Shown one piece after another: positions 45,007-53,599 of a DNA stretch of 64,000 bases. Position numbers and translations under genes: made by a program. Origin of the DNA: Bacteroidota bacterium (GTDB taxonomy: Bacteria > Bacteroidota > Bacteroidia > Chitinophagales > Saprospiraceae); assembly GCA_029567325.1 (NCBI GenBank), contig JAKQLF010000179.1:30872-94871 (forward strand). The letters are read 5' to 3'. Each line of letters opens with the position of its first letter. Position 1 is the first letter of the stretch. The notes below the pieces were generated by a model. The model saw only the letters and a program-made list of their open reading frames with translations. It made no database searches and was not told the DNA's origin.

Positions 45007-45010
45007 TCAT

Positions 45011-46027
45011 ATGCCGTCTAGAAGAAAATTTTTGCAAACAGCTGCCATTGGTATACCATTAATTGCCTGTAAAAATGTGGCAAAGTCCAATACCATCAAT
45101 AAGCCAATTGTCATTGCAACTTGGGATGGTGGTTTAAACGTCAATAAAGCAGCTTGGGAGGTTTTAAATAAGGCGGGTGGTTTGGCTTTAGATGCTGTGG
45201 AGGCTGGTGCTATTTCTATCGAAAATGATATCAGTTGCTGCGTTGGTCTTGGTGCTAATCCAGATCGAGATGGAAAAGTAACGTTAGATGCATGCATCAT
45301 GGATCATCAATTCAATTGTGGTTCGGTGGCTTTTCTGGAACGTATAAAAAACCCAATTTCTGTTGCCAGAAAAGTAATGGAATCTTCTCCGCATGTATTT
45401 TTGGTAGGTGAAGGAGCTCAGCAATTTGCGCTTGCTCAAGGCTTTGAATTACAGGACGGCAAACTTTCGGCGAAAGCTCAATCTGAGTTCGAATCTTGGC
45501 TGATAAAATCAGAATATCGGCCAGTCATCAATGTTGAAAAAAGTGCTATACCTGCTCCAAAAAAATTATCAAACGGCGCAATCAATCACGATACCATGGG
45601 ATTAGTTGCATTGGACAGTGCTGGAAATCTTGCTGGCGCTTGCACGACGAGCGGTATGGCTTTCAAAATGCATGGTCGCATTGGAGATTCACCAATTATT
45701 GGTTCTGGGTTATATGTTGATAATGAAGTAGGAGCTGTAACAGCCACTGGACAAGGTGAGGAAGTGATCAGAATCAGTGGAGCCAGCTTTATCATTTCGC
45801 TGATGCGCTCAGGAATTGCTCCAAAAGAAGCCTGTAGAAAAGCGGTAGAAAAAATCGTGAATATCAATCCAGAGAAGGCCAAAACCCTGCAAGTTGCTTT
45901 CATTGCCTTGGATAAAAATGGAAACCATGGTGCATTTGCGATCCAACCGGATTTCACATATTGTGTTCGGGATTTGGAAAAGGAGGAGGAATTGAAATGC
46001 GATAGTTATTTTGAAAGTGTGAAGTAG
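45011..46027 (+). CDS. Exported N4-(beta-N-acetylglucosaminyl)-L-asparaginase (Ntn hydrolase)
   Basis: A 338-residue enzyme of the glycosylasparaginase family, which cleaves the sugar-asparagine link left after glycoprotein digestion. The precursor must self-cleave before Thr in NHDTMGLVALD, which then becomes the N-terminal nucleophile. GRIGDSPIIGSGLYVDNEVG and ATGQGEEVIRI are typical of the family. The N-terminus SRRKFLQTA followed by a hydrophobic stretch and IPLIAC resembles a twin-arginine lipoprotein leader (Cys20). The ATG at 45011 was chosen because the leader begins there. A perfect inverted repeat lies just upstream. Confidence 0.9.
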   Translation: MPSRRKFLQTAAIGIPLIACKNVAKSNTINKPIVIATWDGGLNVNKAAWEVLNKAGGLALDAVEAGAISIENDISCCVGLGANPDRDGKVTLDACIMDHQFNCGSVAFLERIKNPISVARKVMESSPHVFLVGEGAQQFALAQGFELQDGKLSAKAQSEFESWLIKSEYRPVINVEKSAIPAPKKLSNGAINHDTMGLVALDSAGNLAGACTTSGMAFKMHGRIGDSPIIGSGLYVDNEVGAVTATGQGEEVIRISGASFIISLMRSGIAPKEACRKAVEKIVNINPEKAKTLQVAFIALDKNGNHGAFAIQPDFTYCVRDLEKEEELKCDSYFESVK

Positions 46028-46151
46028 TAATTGGCAATCATCATTAGTTTTTACTCAATCAATACATCATAATTGAATTTCTTCTTTTGAGAATTGCAAA
46101 CCTTTATTACCATTGATTACTACCGTTTTTCAACCCAAATTAAAGACTATT

Positions 46152-47456
46152 CTATCTGCCCCATTTTTCCCAACCTTTTTTCACATTTTTCTCAATTTCG
46201 GACTCCAAAATCAGCTTCAATTTTTCTTCAGAGGAAGCAATCTTTATATCGGTTTGTAGTGGGTCTTTTCTGCCTGCACTAAAATCAGTGAAATAAAGTA
46301 AAAATGGTGGGTAATTGTCTTTGAGTAATTTATTGGTTTTTATTCCAACAAATTTTCGCACAGCAACTCCTGTTTTACTTTCTTTATAATAAGCTTCTCT
46401 GAAAAGAATTTCTGAATCCTGTAAAGGTGGTTGCTCACTACCTTTTGTCCCTAATATTTCAATCCTGTCTGTAATTTGATTGATGGATGTATCTGGATAT
46501 CCCGCAACTTTATCCGCTCTTATTCCTATAAAAACTGGGGAAATGAGACTAACAGCTGAGCATTTCCCTTCACTTTGATAACCCGAACCTTCCACATAAG
46601 TCAAACATTCTTTGGAAATCGGACCTGAAGAGTCTTCGTTGAGTATTTCAATACACTTTACTTGAATGACGATGGTTGGTTTGACCCATTTGTAAGCCAG
46701 TCTGTTGTTGGCAACTACCACAATATCTGCCTCGCATTCAATTGCTTCCAATCTTTTGAGCCAATCAGATCGATCATCAGTAACAAAGCCACCACCAACT
46801 GAGCCTACAACTATCCATTTATTTTCATCCAGGAGACCAACCAATAAGGCTCGAATGCCGCTTCCATCCTCTTTGATGCTGTAGCCAATGACTGTGAGAT
46901 CCAATTGCACGCTGGGCTTGAGTTTGAATGTATATCCCAACGTTGTATGTACAACTAAGCCTTCTTTATTGGCTTCAATAGCTTCATTGTACTTTTGTAC
47001 CAGTTCCTTCCTGGAAGGAGATTTCATCCATTTTACAGGGTGGACCAAATTACCCTCTGGTATCTGTTCTTGTACAATTTTGATTCTATCATCAGATTGT
47101 TTGTCTAAGGCATGGACTGCGTCAAAAACAGCAAAATGCAAATCACTTTTTGCATTGGCGAGCGCTGAGGCTACAGAAAACGATCTGGACCGCTCCTTTT
47201 TTAAATACAATTCTCCCGCCCATATTCCCTTTTTATCTTTTGGAAATGCCTCTACTAAATGGGGTAAGTCCAAAAGGTTGGCACTTCGGTTGTAGAATTT
47301 TACTTCTTCACCCACCACAGCAAAAGCTATATGTCCATCGATTTTTTCAGAAAAGATATATTCATCTGCTTCCGGAATATCATTGACCGCATTAGAACCT
47401 TCAATGGGTATAAATCGAGAAGCAATGGTTTTTTTATATTGAATAATTGATTCCAT
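46152..47456 (-). CDS. DNA-ligase-like nucleotidyltransferase, last gene of the MoxR/vWA/SWIM cluster
   Basis: A 434-residue protein with the order of covalent nucleotidyltransferase motifs: motif I EKIDGHIAF with Lys38 (K-x-D-G), a motif III-like WAGELYL (Glu82), FAVFDAV (108-114), motif IV EGLVV (165-169), and motif V FKLKP (177-181). An OB-like segment follows (LTVIGYSIKEDGSG, then WIVVGSVGGGF). The usual Arg after KxDG is replaced by Ile43. The last 150 residues are unrecognised. It probably forms an enzyme-AMP intermediate and joins or caps nucleic acid; substrate and metal dependence are unknown. It overlaps the previous gene by one base (TAATG). Confidence 0.7.
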   Translation of the reverse strand: MESIIQYKKTIASRFIPIEGSNAVNDIPEADEYIFSEKIDGHIAFAVVGEEVKFYNRSANLLDLPHLVEAFPKDKKGIWAGELYLKKERSRSFSVASALANAKSDLHFAVFDAVHALDKQSDDRIKIVQEQIPEGNLVHPVKWMKSPSRKELVQKYNEAIEANKEGLVVHTTLGYTFKLKPSVQLDLTVIGYSIKEDGSGIRALLVGLLDENKWIVVGSVGGGFVTDDRSDWLKRLEAIECEADIVVVANNRLAYKWVKPTIVIQVKCIEILNEDSSGPISKECLTYVEGSGYQSEGKCSAVSLISPVFIGIRADKVAGYPDTSINQITDRIEILGTKGSEQPPLQDSEILFREAYYKESKTGVAVRKFVGIKTNKLLKDNYPPFLLYFTDFSAGRKDPLQTDIKIASSEEKLKLILESEIEKNVKKGWEKWGR

Positions 47457-48154
47457 TACAAAATTGGTTTTAATTCAAGATTTGAAATATGCATGATGAG
47501 CAAATAGCTTTCATCAATGATGCGTCCTTCTAGAAAAGCCCTGTATGGCCGACCATTTTCTTGAAAAATCAATGGCTCATTTCCCTTGGCACCAGCAGCC
47601 AACAACATCATTACCTTTTTCCCATGTAATTCTTTTGCCATGGCAAATAGAAAATCAAAAGTTAATCCGTTGTTGTGGGTCAATTGATATTTTTTGGCAA
47701 AAATAAATTTGTTATAAGCCTCATCGATTGGAATTTGTTTTCCTGTCCAAGAAATGGGATAATCAGATAAAATATTTTGATTCCTGGTAGTGAAAGGTTT
47801 TTCATCTTTGATGCTACCATCAACATTGTAGATGACTTCAGTTATTTTAACTTTGTAGACCGGTTTATTGTCAGGGTTTATTAATACCTTTTGAGTGGTA
47901 CCAATGATTTTCCCAACGTTATTGAGGTCAATTTCAGGATCTTCTTCAAGAATTCCTTTTGATAAACTTTCATCACTTCCATATTCATTAAAAAGAGCAT
48001 CATATTGTCTTTTTAAATCTGATTTGAGTACTTTGATGTTTCTAGCAGTGGTGCCATCCTGGAGTTTATATTGTACAACTGGCTTTCTAAACAGACCTCC
48101 AAAAACAATTTCTGCATCTCTCTTTTGAACATTAGCAATTTTAATTTTCCTCAT
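47456..48154 (-). CDS. Unrecognised protein, MoxR/vWA/SWIM cluster
   Basis: A 232-residue soluble protein beginning MRKIKIANVQKRDAEIVFGG and ending LLIMHISNLELKPIL. It is strand-rich, with a Lys-rich first half and a helical block around LTFDFLFAMAKELHGKKVM. No motif, signal peptide or membrane segment is seen. It lies 11 bases after the 48166 gene and overlaps the ligase-like gene by one base, so the three are translationally coupled. I do not recognise a family; its place next to a nucleotidyltransferase suggests a role in the same step, by inference only. Confidence 0.65.
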   Translation of the reverse strand: MRKIKIANVQKRDAEIVFGGLFRKPVVQYKLQDGTTARNIKVLKSDLKRQYDALFNEYGSDESLSKGILEEDPEIDLNNVGKIIGTTQKVLINPDNKPVYKVKITEVIYNVDGSIKDEKPFTTRNQNILSDYPISWTGKQIPIDEAYNKFIFAKKYQLTHNNGLTFDFLFAMAKELHGKKVMMLLAAGAKGNEPLIFQENGRPYRAFLEGRIIDESYLLIMHISNLELKPIL

Positions 48155-48165
48155 AGTCTTTCTAA

Positions 48166-48768
48166 TTAAAACATATTGAAATCCAAATCATCGCCTGCTT
48201 CTTCAGTTTCATCATCGAGCACGCTCGGAATTTCCAATGAAGAATAGGAAAAATTTGTAAGCCGGCCAATCACAGCAAAAATGTTGTCTCCTTGATGTAA
48301 TAAAAAGGCATCATCCGGATCATAGCCTGCTCTGTAATTGAAAGAAAAATAAAGCACTTTGTGTATTTTCAATAATTCCAGAATAGATTCATTTGATTCA
48401 GAAAACTGAAGTTGATAAACACTTTTTACATCCATGGATAAATAATCACTGATGGATTTATCATTACTCAACACTGTGTCAACATCAAAAACAGAGGGAT
48501 ACAAAACGGCGTCAGTGTCATCCATATATTTAGCTATGAGTGTTGACTTATCAATTTCATCGCCCAGCTCATCAATGCTTTTGAGGGCAATGCCACCAGT
48601 GCCAACCATCGTTTTCCCATCATCCAACATATTGATGAATGAACAAATTTGCTGGTTACTATCTTCATATTTGATTTCCGACCAGCCATACACTTTATTC
48701 CGGTCTACTTTTACTAAAGCTGCATTAAAGGCTGCTTCTTTAAATACAAATCTTGGTTCTCTAGCCAT
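48166..48768 (-). CDS. Unrecognised acidic protein, MoxR/vWA/SWIM cluster
   Basis: A 200-residue soluble protein. It starts MAREPRFVFKEAAFNAALVK, followed by VDRNKVYGWSEIKYED; the middle contains YPSVFDVDTVLSNDKSISDY, and the end is very acidic (DDETEEAGDDLDFNMF). An FSFNYRAGYDPDDAFLLHQG segment may be a conserved core. I do not recognise a domain. It is separated from the vWA gene by 108 bases, so a secondary promoter could exist there, and it is 11 bases ahead of the next gene. Confidence 0.65.
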   Translation of the reverse strand: MAREPRFVFKEAAFNAALVKVDRNKVYGWSEIKYEDSNQQICSFINMLDDGKTMVGTGGIALKSIDELGDEIDKSTLIAKYMDDTDAVLYPSVFDVDTVLSNDKSISDYLSMDVKSVYQLQFSESNESILELLKIHKVLYFSFNYRAGYDPDDAFLLHQGDNIFAVIGRLTNFSYSSLEIPSVLDDETEEAGDDLDFNMF

Positions 48769-48876
48769 GGATTATACATTTGATTTTCAATATTACTCAT
48801 AAAAATTGTGCTTGCAAAATTCTTTATTCAATCATTTATTTTACGTGAATGAATCATTATCTCATTGGATTTTCTC

Positions 48877-50070
48877 TCAATTTTTAGCGTTTCCTTTCAA
48901 AACAATATCTCTGTCGCCTGCCCATTGAAATAAATCTTGTTTTTGAATAGCCGAGGCCATAAGATCAGGAAACATGTCTGGAGTACAGGCAAATACTGGG
49001 ACACCCAATGCCGTAAACTTATTTGCATTTTCTTGATCGAATGAAGGACTTCCATCATCATTTAATGCCAACAAACAAATCACTTGAACTCCTGACTCTA
49101 CCAAATTTGCCATTCTTTTATGCATCATTTCGGTATTGCCACCTTCATAAATATCTGTAATAAGCACCAAAATGGTATCATTTGGCTTGGTAATAACTTC
49201 CTGACAATACGATAATGCCAAATTGATGTCTGTCCCACCTCCTAGTTGCACGCCAAATAAAATATCGACAGGATCCTTGAGGTCCTCTGTCAAGTCCAAA
49301 ACCTGGATATCAAATACAACCATTTTTGTAGTAACGGTTGGTATTGACGCCATTACAGCTCCAAAGATGCCTGAATAAACAACAGAACTTCCCATTGAAC
49401 CGCTTTGGTCGATACATAAAACAATATCTTTAAGTGATGCTCGGGATTTCCTGCCATAACCTACCCGGATCTCAGGTATGATGGTTTTATATGCAGGTTG
49501 ATAGTGTTTCAAGTTTTTTTTGATGGTGGTAGACCAGTCAATTTCATTATATCTTGGATTGCGTTTACGAATAGATTTATTGATAGCTCCTCTGATGGCA
49601 CTAATGGTCTTTTGTTCTAATTTTTTCATTAACTCATCAACTACCTTTCCTACTACTTTTCTTGCAGTTTCTTTAGTTTTTTCTGGTATCAACTTTCCCA
49701 GGTTCATGAGGTGAGCAACGAGGTGTACATCTGGTGTTGTCTGTTCCAGAATCTCAGGTTCCATGATTAACTTTTGTTGAATGGGTGGGTGCTTCATCGC
49801 ATCATTTTGCATGACCTGCACCACAGAATTTGGAAAATATTTTCTTATATCTCCCAACCACCTAGCCACTGCAGGACTGGAAGCTCCAGATCCACCAGGT
49901 CCCTTTGTATCACCATAATCAAATTTACCTTTAATTTCAAAATCATACAAGGCTGAGAGTGCTTTATCTACTGCCAAATCATCATCCGCTATGGCGTATT
50001 GAGTGCCATCAGCATCTTGCCCTCCAAGAATAAGCCTCCATCTTCGCAACATTTCTTCTTTCGCTTCCAT
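48877..50070 (-). CDS. vWA-domain (MIDAS) protein of the cluster
   Basis: A 397-residue soluble protein. The C-terminal half is a von Willebrand A domain with a complete MIDAS: DQSGS at 221-225, the Thr in GGGTD (T280, D281) and VLITD with D306. The N-terminal half is helical, rich in Lys/Glu, with IKKNLKHYQPAYKTIIPEI just ahead of the vWA fold. vWA proteins of this type are typical partners of MoxR ATPases, as in the Bat operon and metal-insertion systems. It lies 5 bases after the DUF5682-like gene. No signal peptide, so it is cytoplasmic. Confidence 0.9.
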   Translation of the reverse strand: MEAKEEMLRRWRLILGGQDADGTQYAIADDDLAVDKALSALYDFEIKGKFDYGDTKGPGGSGASSPAVARWLGDIRKYFPNSVVQVMQNDAMKHPPIQQKLIMEPEILEQTTPDVHLVAHLMNLGKLIPEKTKETARKVVGKVVDELMKKLEQKTISAIRGAINKSIRKRNPRYNEIDWSTTIKKNLKHYQPAYKTIIPEIRVGYGRKSRASLKDIVLCIDQSGSMGSSVVYSGIFGAVMASIPTVTTKMVVFDIQVLDLTEDLKDPVDILFGVQLGGGTDINLALSYCQEVITKPNDTILVLITDIYEGGNTEMMHKRMANLVESGVQVICLLALNDDGSPSFDQENANKFTALGVPVFACTPDMFPDLMASAIQKQDLFQWAGDRDIVLKGNAKN

Positions 50071-50075
50071 GGTCT

Positions 50076-52337
50076 TTATTTTACCCCCATTATTTTCATT
50101 AATATTGGTAATACAATTCGTCCTTTTTCAGAATCAAACTCAAAATCTTCATCCCTTTTTAAATTTTCTACCAGATGTATACCTTTTCTAGCTTTTTCTC
50201 CAATTTGCCGCCTTTCTGCAAATTCAAACTTTGAGAAAGACCTTCTAAGGAATGGCAATTGATCATCAAATTGAGATTTATTAAGTCCCTCCACCCAATT
50301 GTAAACCAAATTCCACAATCTATCGTCATACAGCAAAATCATGCCACTTCCTCGCAAAAAACCTTCCAACCAAAAAGCAACATCCATAGGCTCATTACCA
50401 ACAGAAAGTGCATGTGCAAAATGTGTATCTGCCTCTACCTCAGAAAACTTATTAGCGTCCAATAATAACCTCGTGGTACATCCGACGATGATAGGATGAA
50501 TTTGATCTTTTACAAGACATTGTTCCAATGCCACAAACCATTCATCTATCAATTCTTTATTTGAGTTTAATTTAATTGAATCATTAAGAATTGAAATCAG
50601 CTCAAATAACTTAGTAGAATGCTCTTCATCCAATCCATAACATCCATTAACTAAGCCAATATTTACCTTTGAAATGAGGTTTTCTACTATCAGTCCAATA
50701 ACCTGTAAATCAGATTTGCGCACATTGCCGTACCTGCCAACTTCTGCGAGTGGGGGAATAGCTTTCATAAGGTCTACAATATCAGAAGATATTGCCGATA
50801 ACTCGTGTATTTTCTCAAGCATAGGGTCAATCAATAAAAACAACTCCGCAGGTATGACCTTGTCGAGATAAGCAGCGATCACACTGATGTGATTGCTTGC
50901 ATTTAATTTTTGATGCACTTGGGCGGTAGCTGCCAACTCAAGCGTATTTCCCAAAAATGCTTTGTCAACCAAGGCAACCATCAATTCCGGACTCCATTCA
51001 TACGTCCAGGATTCCTTAAAAGTACCTTTAGATCGACTGATGGTTCTATTAGCCCATCTAATTTCCAAAATTGACAACCTGTGAAATAAAATAGATTTCT
51101 GGAGGTCGCTGTCTTTTCTCAAGTCCAAATCTACCAGCTTCTCATGTGGATGCAGTTGCAACCTCAAAGATTTTAAAGTGCGCTCAAAATCTTCTTGGAG
51201 CGGCACTTTAGGGATATCTTCTGGTACTTTTCCAATTTTATCAGCAACAGTCAGATATTTATTAATGTAATTTAAAAGCATCAAATCTCCCATACACATG
51301 ACAGAAAGTGTTGCTTCATTGAGTTCGGTAAGGGTTGGATGTTGTTTATTACGCATTGCAGCAAGTGCTTCAGATAACCTGGTGGCTTCTATGACATGAG
51401 CTGAAGAAATATCTAAATCCTTTGACCTGAATACACCAGCGACTTTCACCAACCATTTGATCGTTACATCCTTGTCAGTGTTCCATAGATGCTCATACCA
51501 CCCCGGTGAGGTTATTCCAGCGCCATAGCCAGAATGAAAGGCCATTCTTTCATTGGTCCAAGGTATCCAAGTGCATGTAATTTTGATTTTTGTTTTTGGG
51601 AGTTGTTTGAGCATTTTATCATCTCCTTTTGCCTTTTGGTCAAGGTCCATAAGAGCTGGAGCATGCCATGCGCCACAGATAACCGCAATATTTTCATACA
51701 TCTCATTCTGTGCTTTTCTTATTTCTTGCCGCATATACATTTCACGAGCAGCTGTAAAGAAATCGGGCTTATCATTTTTTTCTCTAAGTGCAGATATGGA
51801 AGTGAAGACTGCTTCAAAATGATCTTCAGCACTGGTTTCATTTTGTTGCTCAAAAAAATAATCCCACCAATCCTCAGTATTTGAAAAACCAGCACAAGAG
51901 GCAAGCTCAGACATTGGATCATTGAGATAAAGTTTGTCCGGTGATTCTTCTACCAGGACCTCATCTTCATCCAGAGACTTTTGCATTTCAGTTTGAATTT
52001 CTTCTTCGATGTTGTTTTTTAAATGTAAATAAATATTTGCAGGTAAATCAATGGCTCTGAAAGGAATATGATGTTGAATAGCAAATTTTATAGCTACCCA
52101 TTCTGGTGAGAATTGGTTGAAGGGATAAAAACTAGCTGTTTTAGGAAAGTCAGAATCGTACACCATTATAGAAACTGGAGGTATCAATTGCTGATTTCCA
52201 ATGTAATGCAACATTTCTGTGATTTCTGGTGGGCCTTCTATCAAAATACAATCTGGTTTCAGTTTATGGAGCATTTTGAGGACCTGCCTGGCAGAACCAA
52301 CACCATGGTGCCTTATTCCTAATACATTTACGCTCAT
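50076..52337 (-). CDS. DUF5682-like protein (TIKI/TraB-type signature)
   Basis: A 753-residue cytoplasmic protein, the largest of the cluster. Its first 230 residues hold the recognisable core: VLGIRHHGVGSAR (5-17), ILIEGPPEI (31-39), AREMYMRQEI (197-206) and VICGAWHAPAL (219-229). These resemble the conserved His and Glu/Arg positions of TIKI/TraB/EreA-like proteins, some of which are metal-dependent proteases. The remaining 500 residues are mainly helical and unrecognised. From memory, DUF5682 proteins occur beside vWA, MoxR, DUF5691 and SWIM genes. Activity unproven. Confidence 0.8.
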   Translation of the reverse strand: MSVNVLGIRHHGVGSARQVLKMLHKLKPDCILIEGPPEITEMLHYIGNQQLIPPVSIMVYDSDFPKTASFYPFNQFSPEWVAIKFAIQHHIPFRAIDLPANIYLHLKNNIEEEIQTEMQKSLDEDEVLVEESPDKLYLNDPMSELASCAGFSNTEDWWDYFFEQQNETSAEDHFEAVFTSISALREKNDKPDFFTAAREMYMRQEIRKAQNEMYENIAVICGAWHAPALMDLDQKAKGDDKMLKQLPKTKIKITCTWIPWTNERMAFHSGYGAGITSPGWYEHLWNTDKDVTIKWLVKVAGVFRSKDLDISSAHVIEATRLSEALAAMRNKQHPTLTELNEATLSVMCMGDLMLLNYINKYLTVADKIGKVPEDIPKVPLQEDFERTLKSLRLQLHPHEKLVDLDLRKDSDLQKSILFHRLSILEIRWANRTISRSKGTFKESWTYEWSPELMVALVDKAFLGNTLELAATAQVHQKLNASNHISVIAAYLDKVIPAELFLLIDPMLEKIHELSAISSDIVDLMKAIPPLAEVGRYGNVRKSDLQVIGLIVENLISKVNIGLVNGCYGLDEEHSTKLFELISILNDSIKLNSNKELIDEWFVALEQCLVKDQIHPIIVGCTTRLLLDANKFSEVEADTHFAHALSVGNEPMDVAFWLEGFLRGSGMILLYDDRLWNLVYNWVEGLNKSQFDDQLPFLRRSFSKFEFAERRQIGEKARKGIHLVENLKRDEDFEFDSEKGRIVLPILMKIMGVK

Positions 52338-52507
52338 TTCATATTGATTTTTTCAATTGGCCCAAATCGTGCATGCTGTATAATTTATGCAATAATTATT
52401 CACTCAAATCATTTATTAATTTGCAAATCAAACTGAGAATAATTACCCTTATTCAAGCATTTATTTGCCATTGCATTTTACAATTCAGTAATTCAATATT
52501 TTTCAAC
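52338..52507. other. 170-base gap inside the cluster
   Basis: The gap between the MoxR-type gene and the DUF5682-like gene is the longest within the cluster. It is AT-rich, with short repeated motifs such as TTATTCA and CATTTATT, some also seen in the 108-base gap at 48769-48876. No reading frame and no clear terminator are visible. It may hold an internal promoter. Confidence 0.35.
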
Positions 52508-53587
52508 TCAAATCACTATTTCTCTACAAGCTCTATAAATGTCTTTCCAATCTTCTCTTGTTTTTATTACAGTTTCAAGATATTCTTTCCAAACAATCTT
52601 ATCATGTACCGGATCTTTGACTATTGCACCAATGAGACCTGCGGCAATGTCACTTGCAGACATTTTACCATTTCCAAAATGCGCAGCCAAAGCCATTCCA
52701 TTATTTACTACAGAAATTGCTTCTGCAGTGCTCATGGTACTAGACGGAGTTTTAATTTTTACTTTGCCGTCATCAGAAATTCCTTCACGTAATTCTCTGA
52801 ATATTTTCACTACTCTTTGAATTTCAATGAGTGTCGGTAATTCCGCAGGAATTTCAAGATTTTTTGAGAGACTTGCAACCCTTCTTCTCACTATGTCAGC
52901 TTCTTCTGCTGCTGTTTCTGGAACTGGTAAAATGACAGTATTAAATCTTCTTTTCAATGCAGCCGACAATTCATTCACGCCCTTGTCTCGGTTGTTGGCG
53001 GTAGCAATAACATTAAATCCCTTTATAGCCTGAACTTCAGTATTTAATTCAGGAATTGGCATGCTCTTTTCAGATAATACTGTAATCAAGGTGTCCTGAA
53101 CATCCGCTGATATTCTAGTTAATTCCTCTACTCTGACTATTTTTCCCTCTTTCATCGCTCGCATCACAGGTGTTGTAACTAATGCACCCTCAGTAGGTCC
53201 TTCTGCAAGTAACCTTGCATAATTCCAGCCATATCTGATGGACTCTTCACCTGTTCCTGCTGTACCTTGAATGAGCAATGTAGAATCTCCACTTACCGCA
53301 GCAGTAAGATGTTCTGAAACATACGATTTTGCCGTCCCTGGTAACCCATAAAGCAGTAAAGCGCGCTCAGTTGTAAGTGTCGCAACTGCTATTTCCATCA
53401 AGCGCCTACTGCCTATGTATTTAGGACTTACCTCAAATCCATTTTTGAGTTTGCCACCCATAAGATAAGTGACTATACTTTGCGGAGACATCAACCAGTT
53501 GGGAGGACGATGACCACTATCGTGCTTTTTGAGTTCTTCCAATTCATGAGCAAACTGATATTCCGCGTGTTGATTGAGTACATTCAT
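52508..53587 (-). CDS. Diverged MoxR-type AAA+ ATPase of the cluster
   Basis: A 359-residue AAA+ ATPase. Walker A is GLPGTAKS (81-88); the Walker B strand is KIVRVEELTR (149-158), where Glu replaces the normal Asp. Sensor 1 is ATANN (195-199), and the arginine-finger region is ALKRRFN (210-216). The segment EAISVVNNGMALAAHFGNGK is typical of MoxR-like lid regions. It is far diverged from the Bat-operon MoxR at 16179. With the vWA protein it probably forms the energy-using core of the cluster, remodelling a target complex. It lies 12 bases after the DUF5691-like gene. Confidence 0.92.
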   Translation of the reverse strand: MNVLNQHAEYQFAHELEELKKHDSGHRPPNWLMSPQSIVTYLMGGKLKNGFEVSPKYIGSRRLMEIAVATLTTERALLLYGLPGTAKSYVSEHLTAAVSGDSTLLIQGTAGTGEESIRYGWNYARLLAEGPTEGALVTTPVMRAMKEGKIVRVEELTRISADVQDTLITVLSEKSMPIPELNTEVQAIKGFNVIATANNRDKGVNELSAALKRRFNTVILPVPETAAEEADIVRRRVASLSKNLEIPAELPTLIEIQRVVKIFRELREGISDDGKVKIKTPSSTMSTAEAISVVNNGMALAAHFGNGKMSASDIAAGLIGAIVKDPVHDKIVWKEYLETVIKTREDWKDIYRACREIVI

Positions 53588-53599
53588 CGTATGATTATT

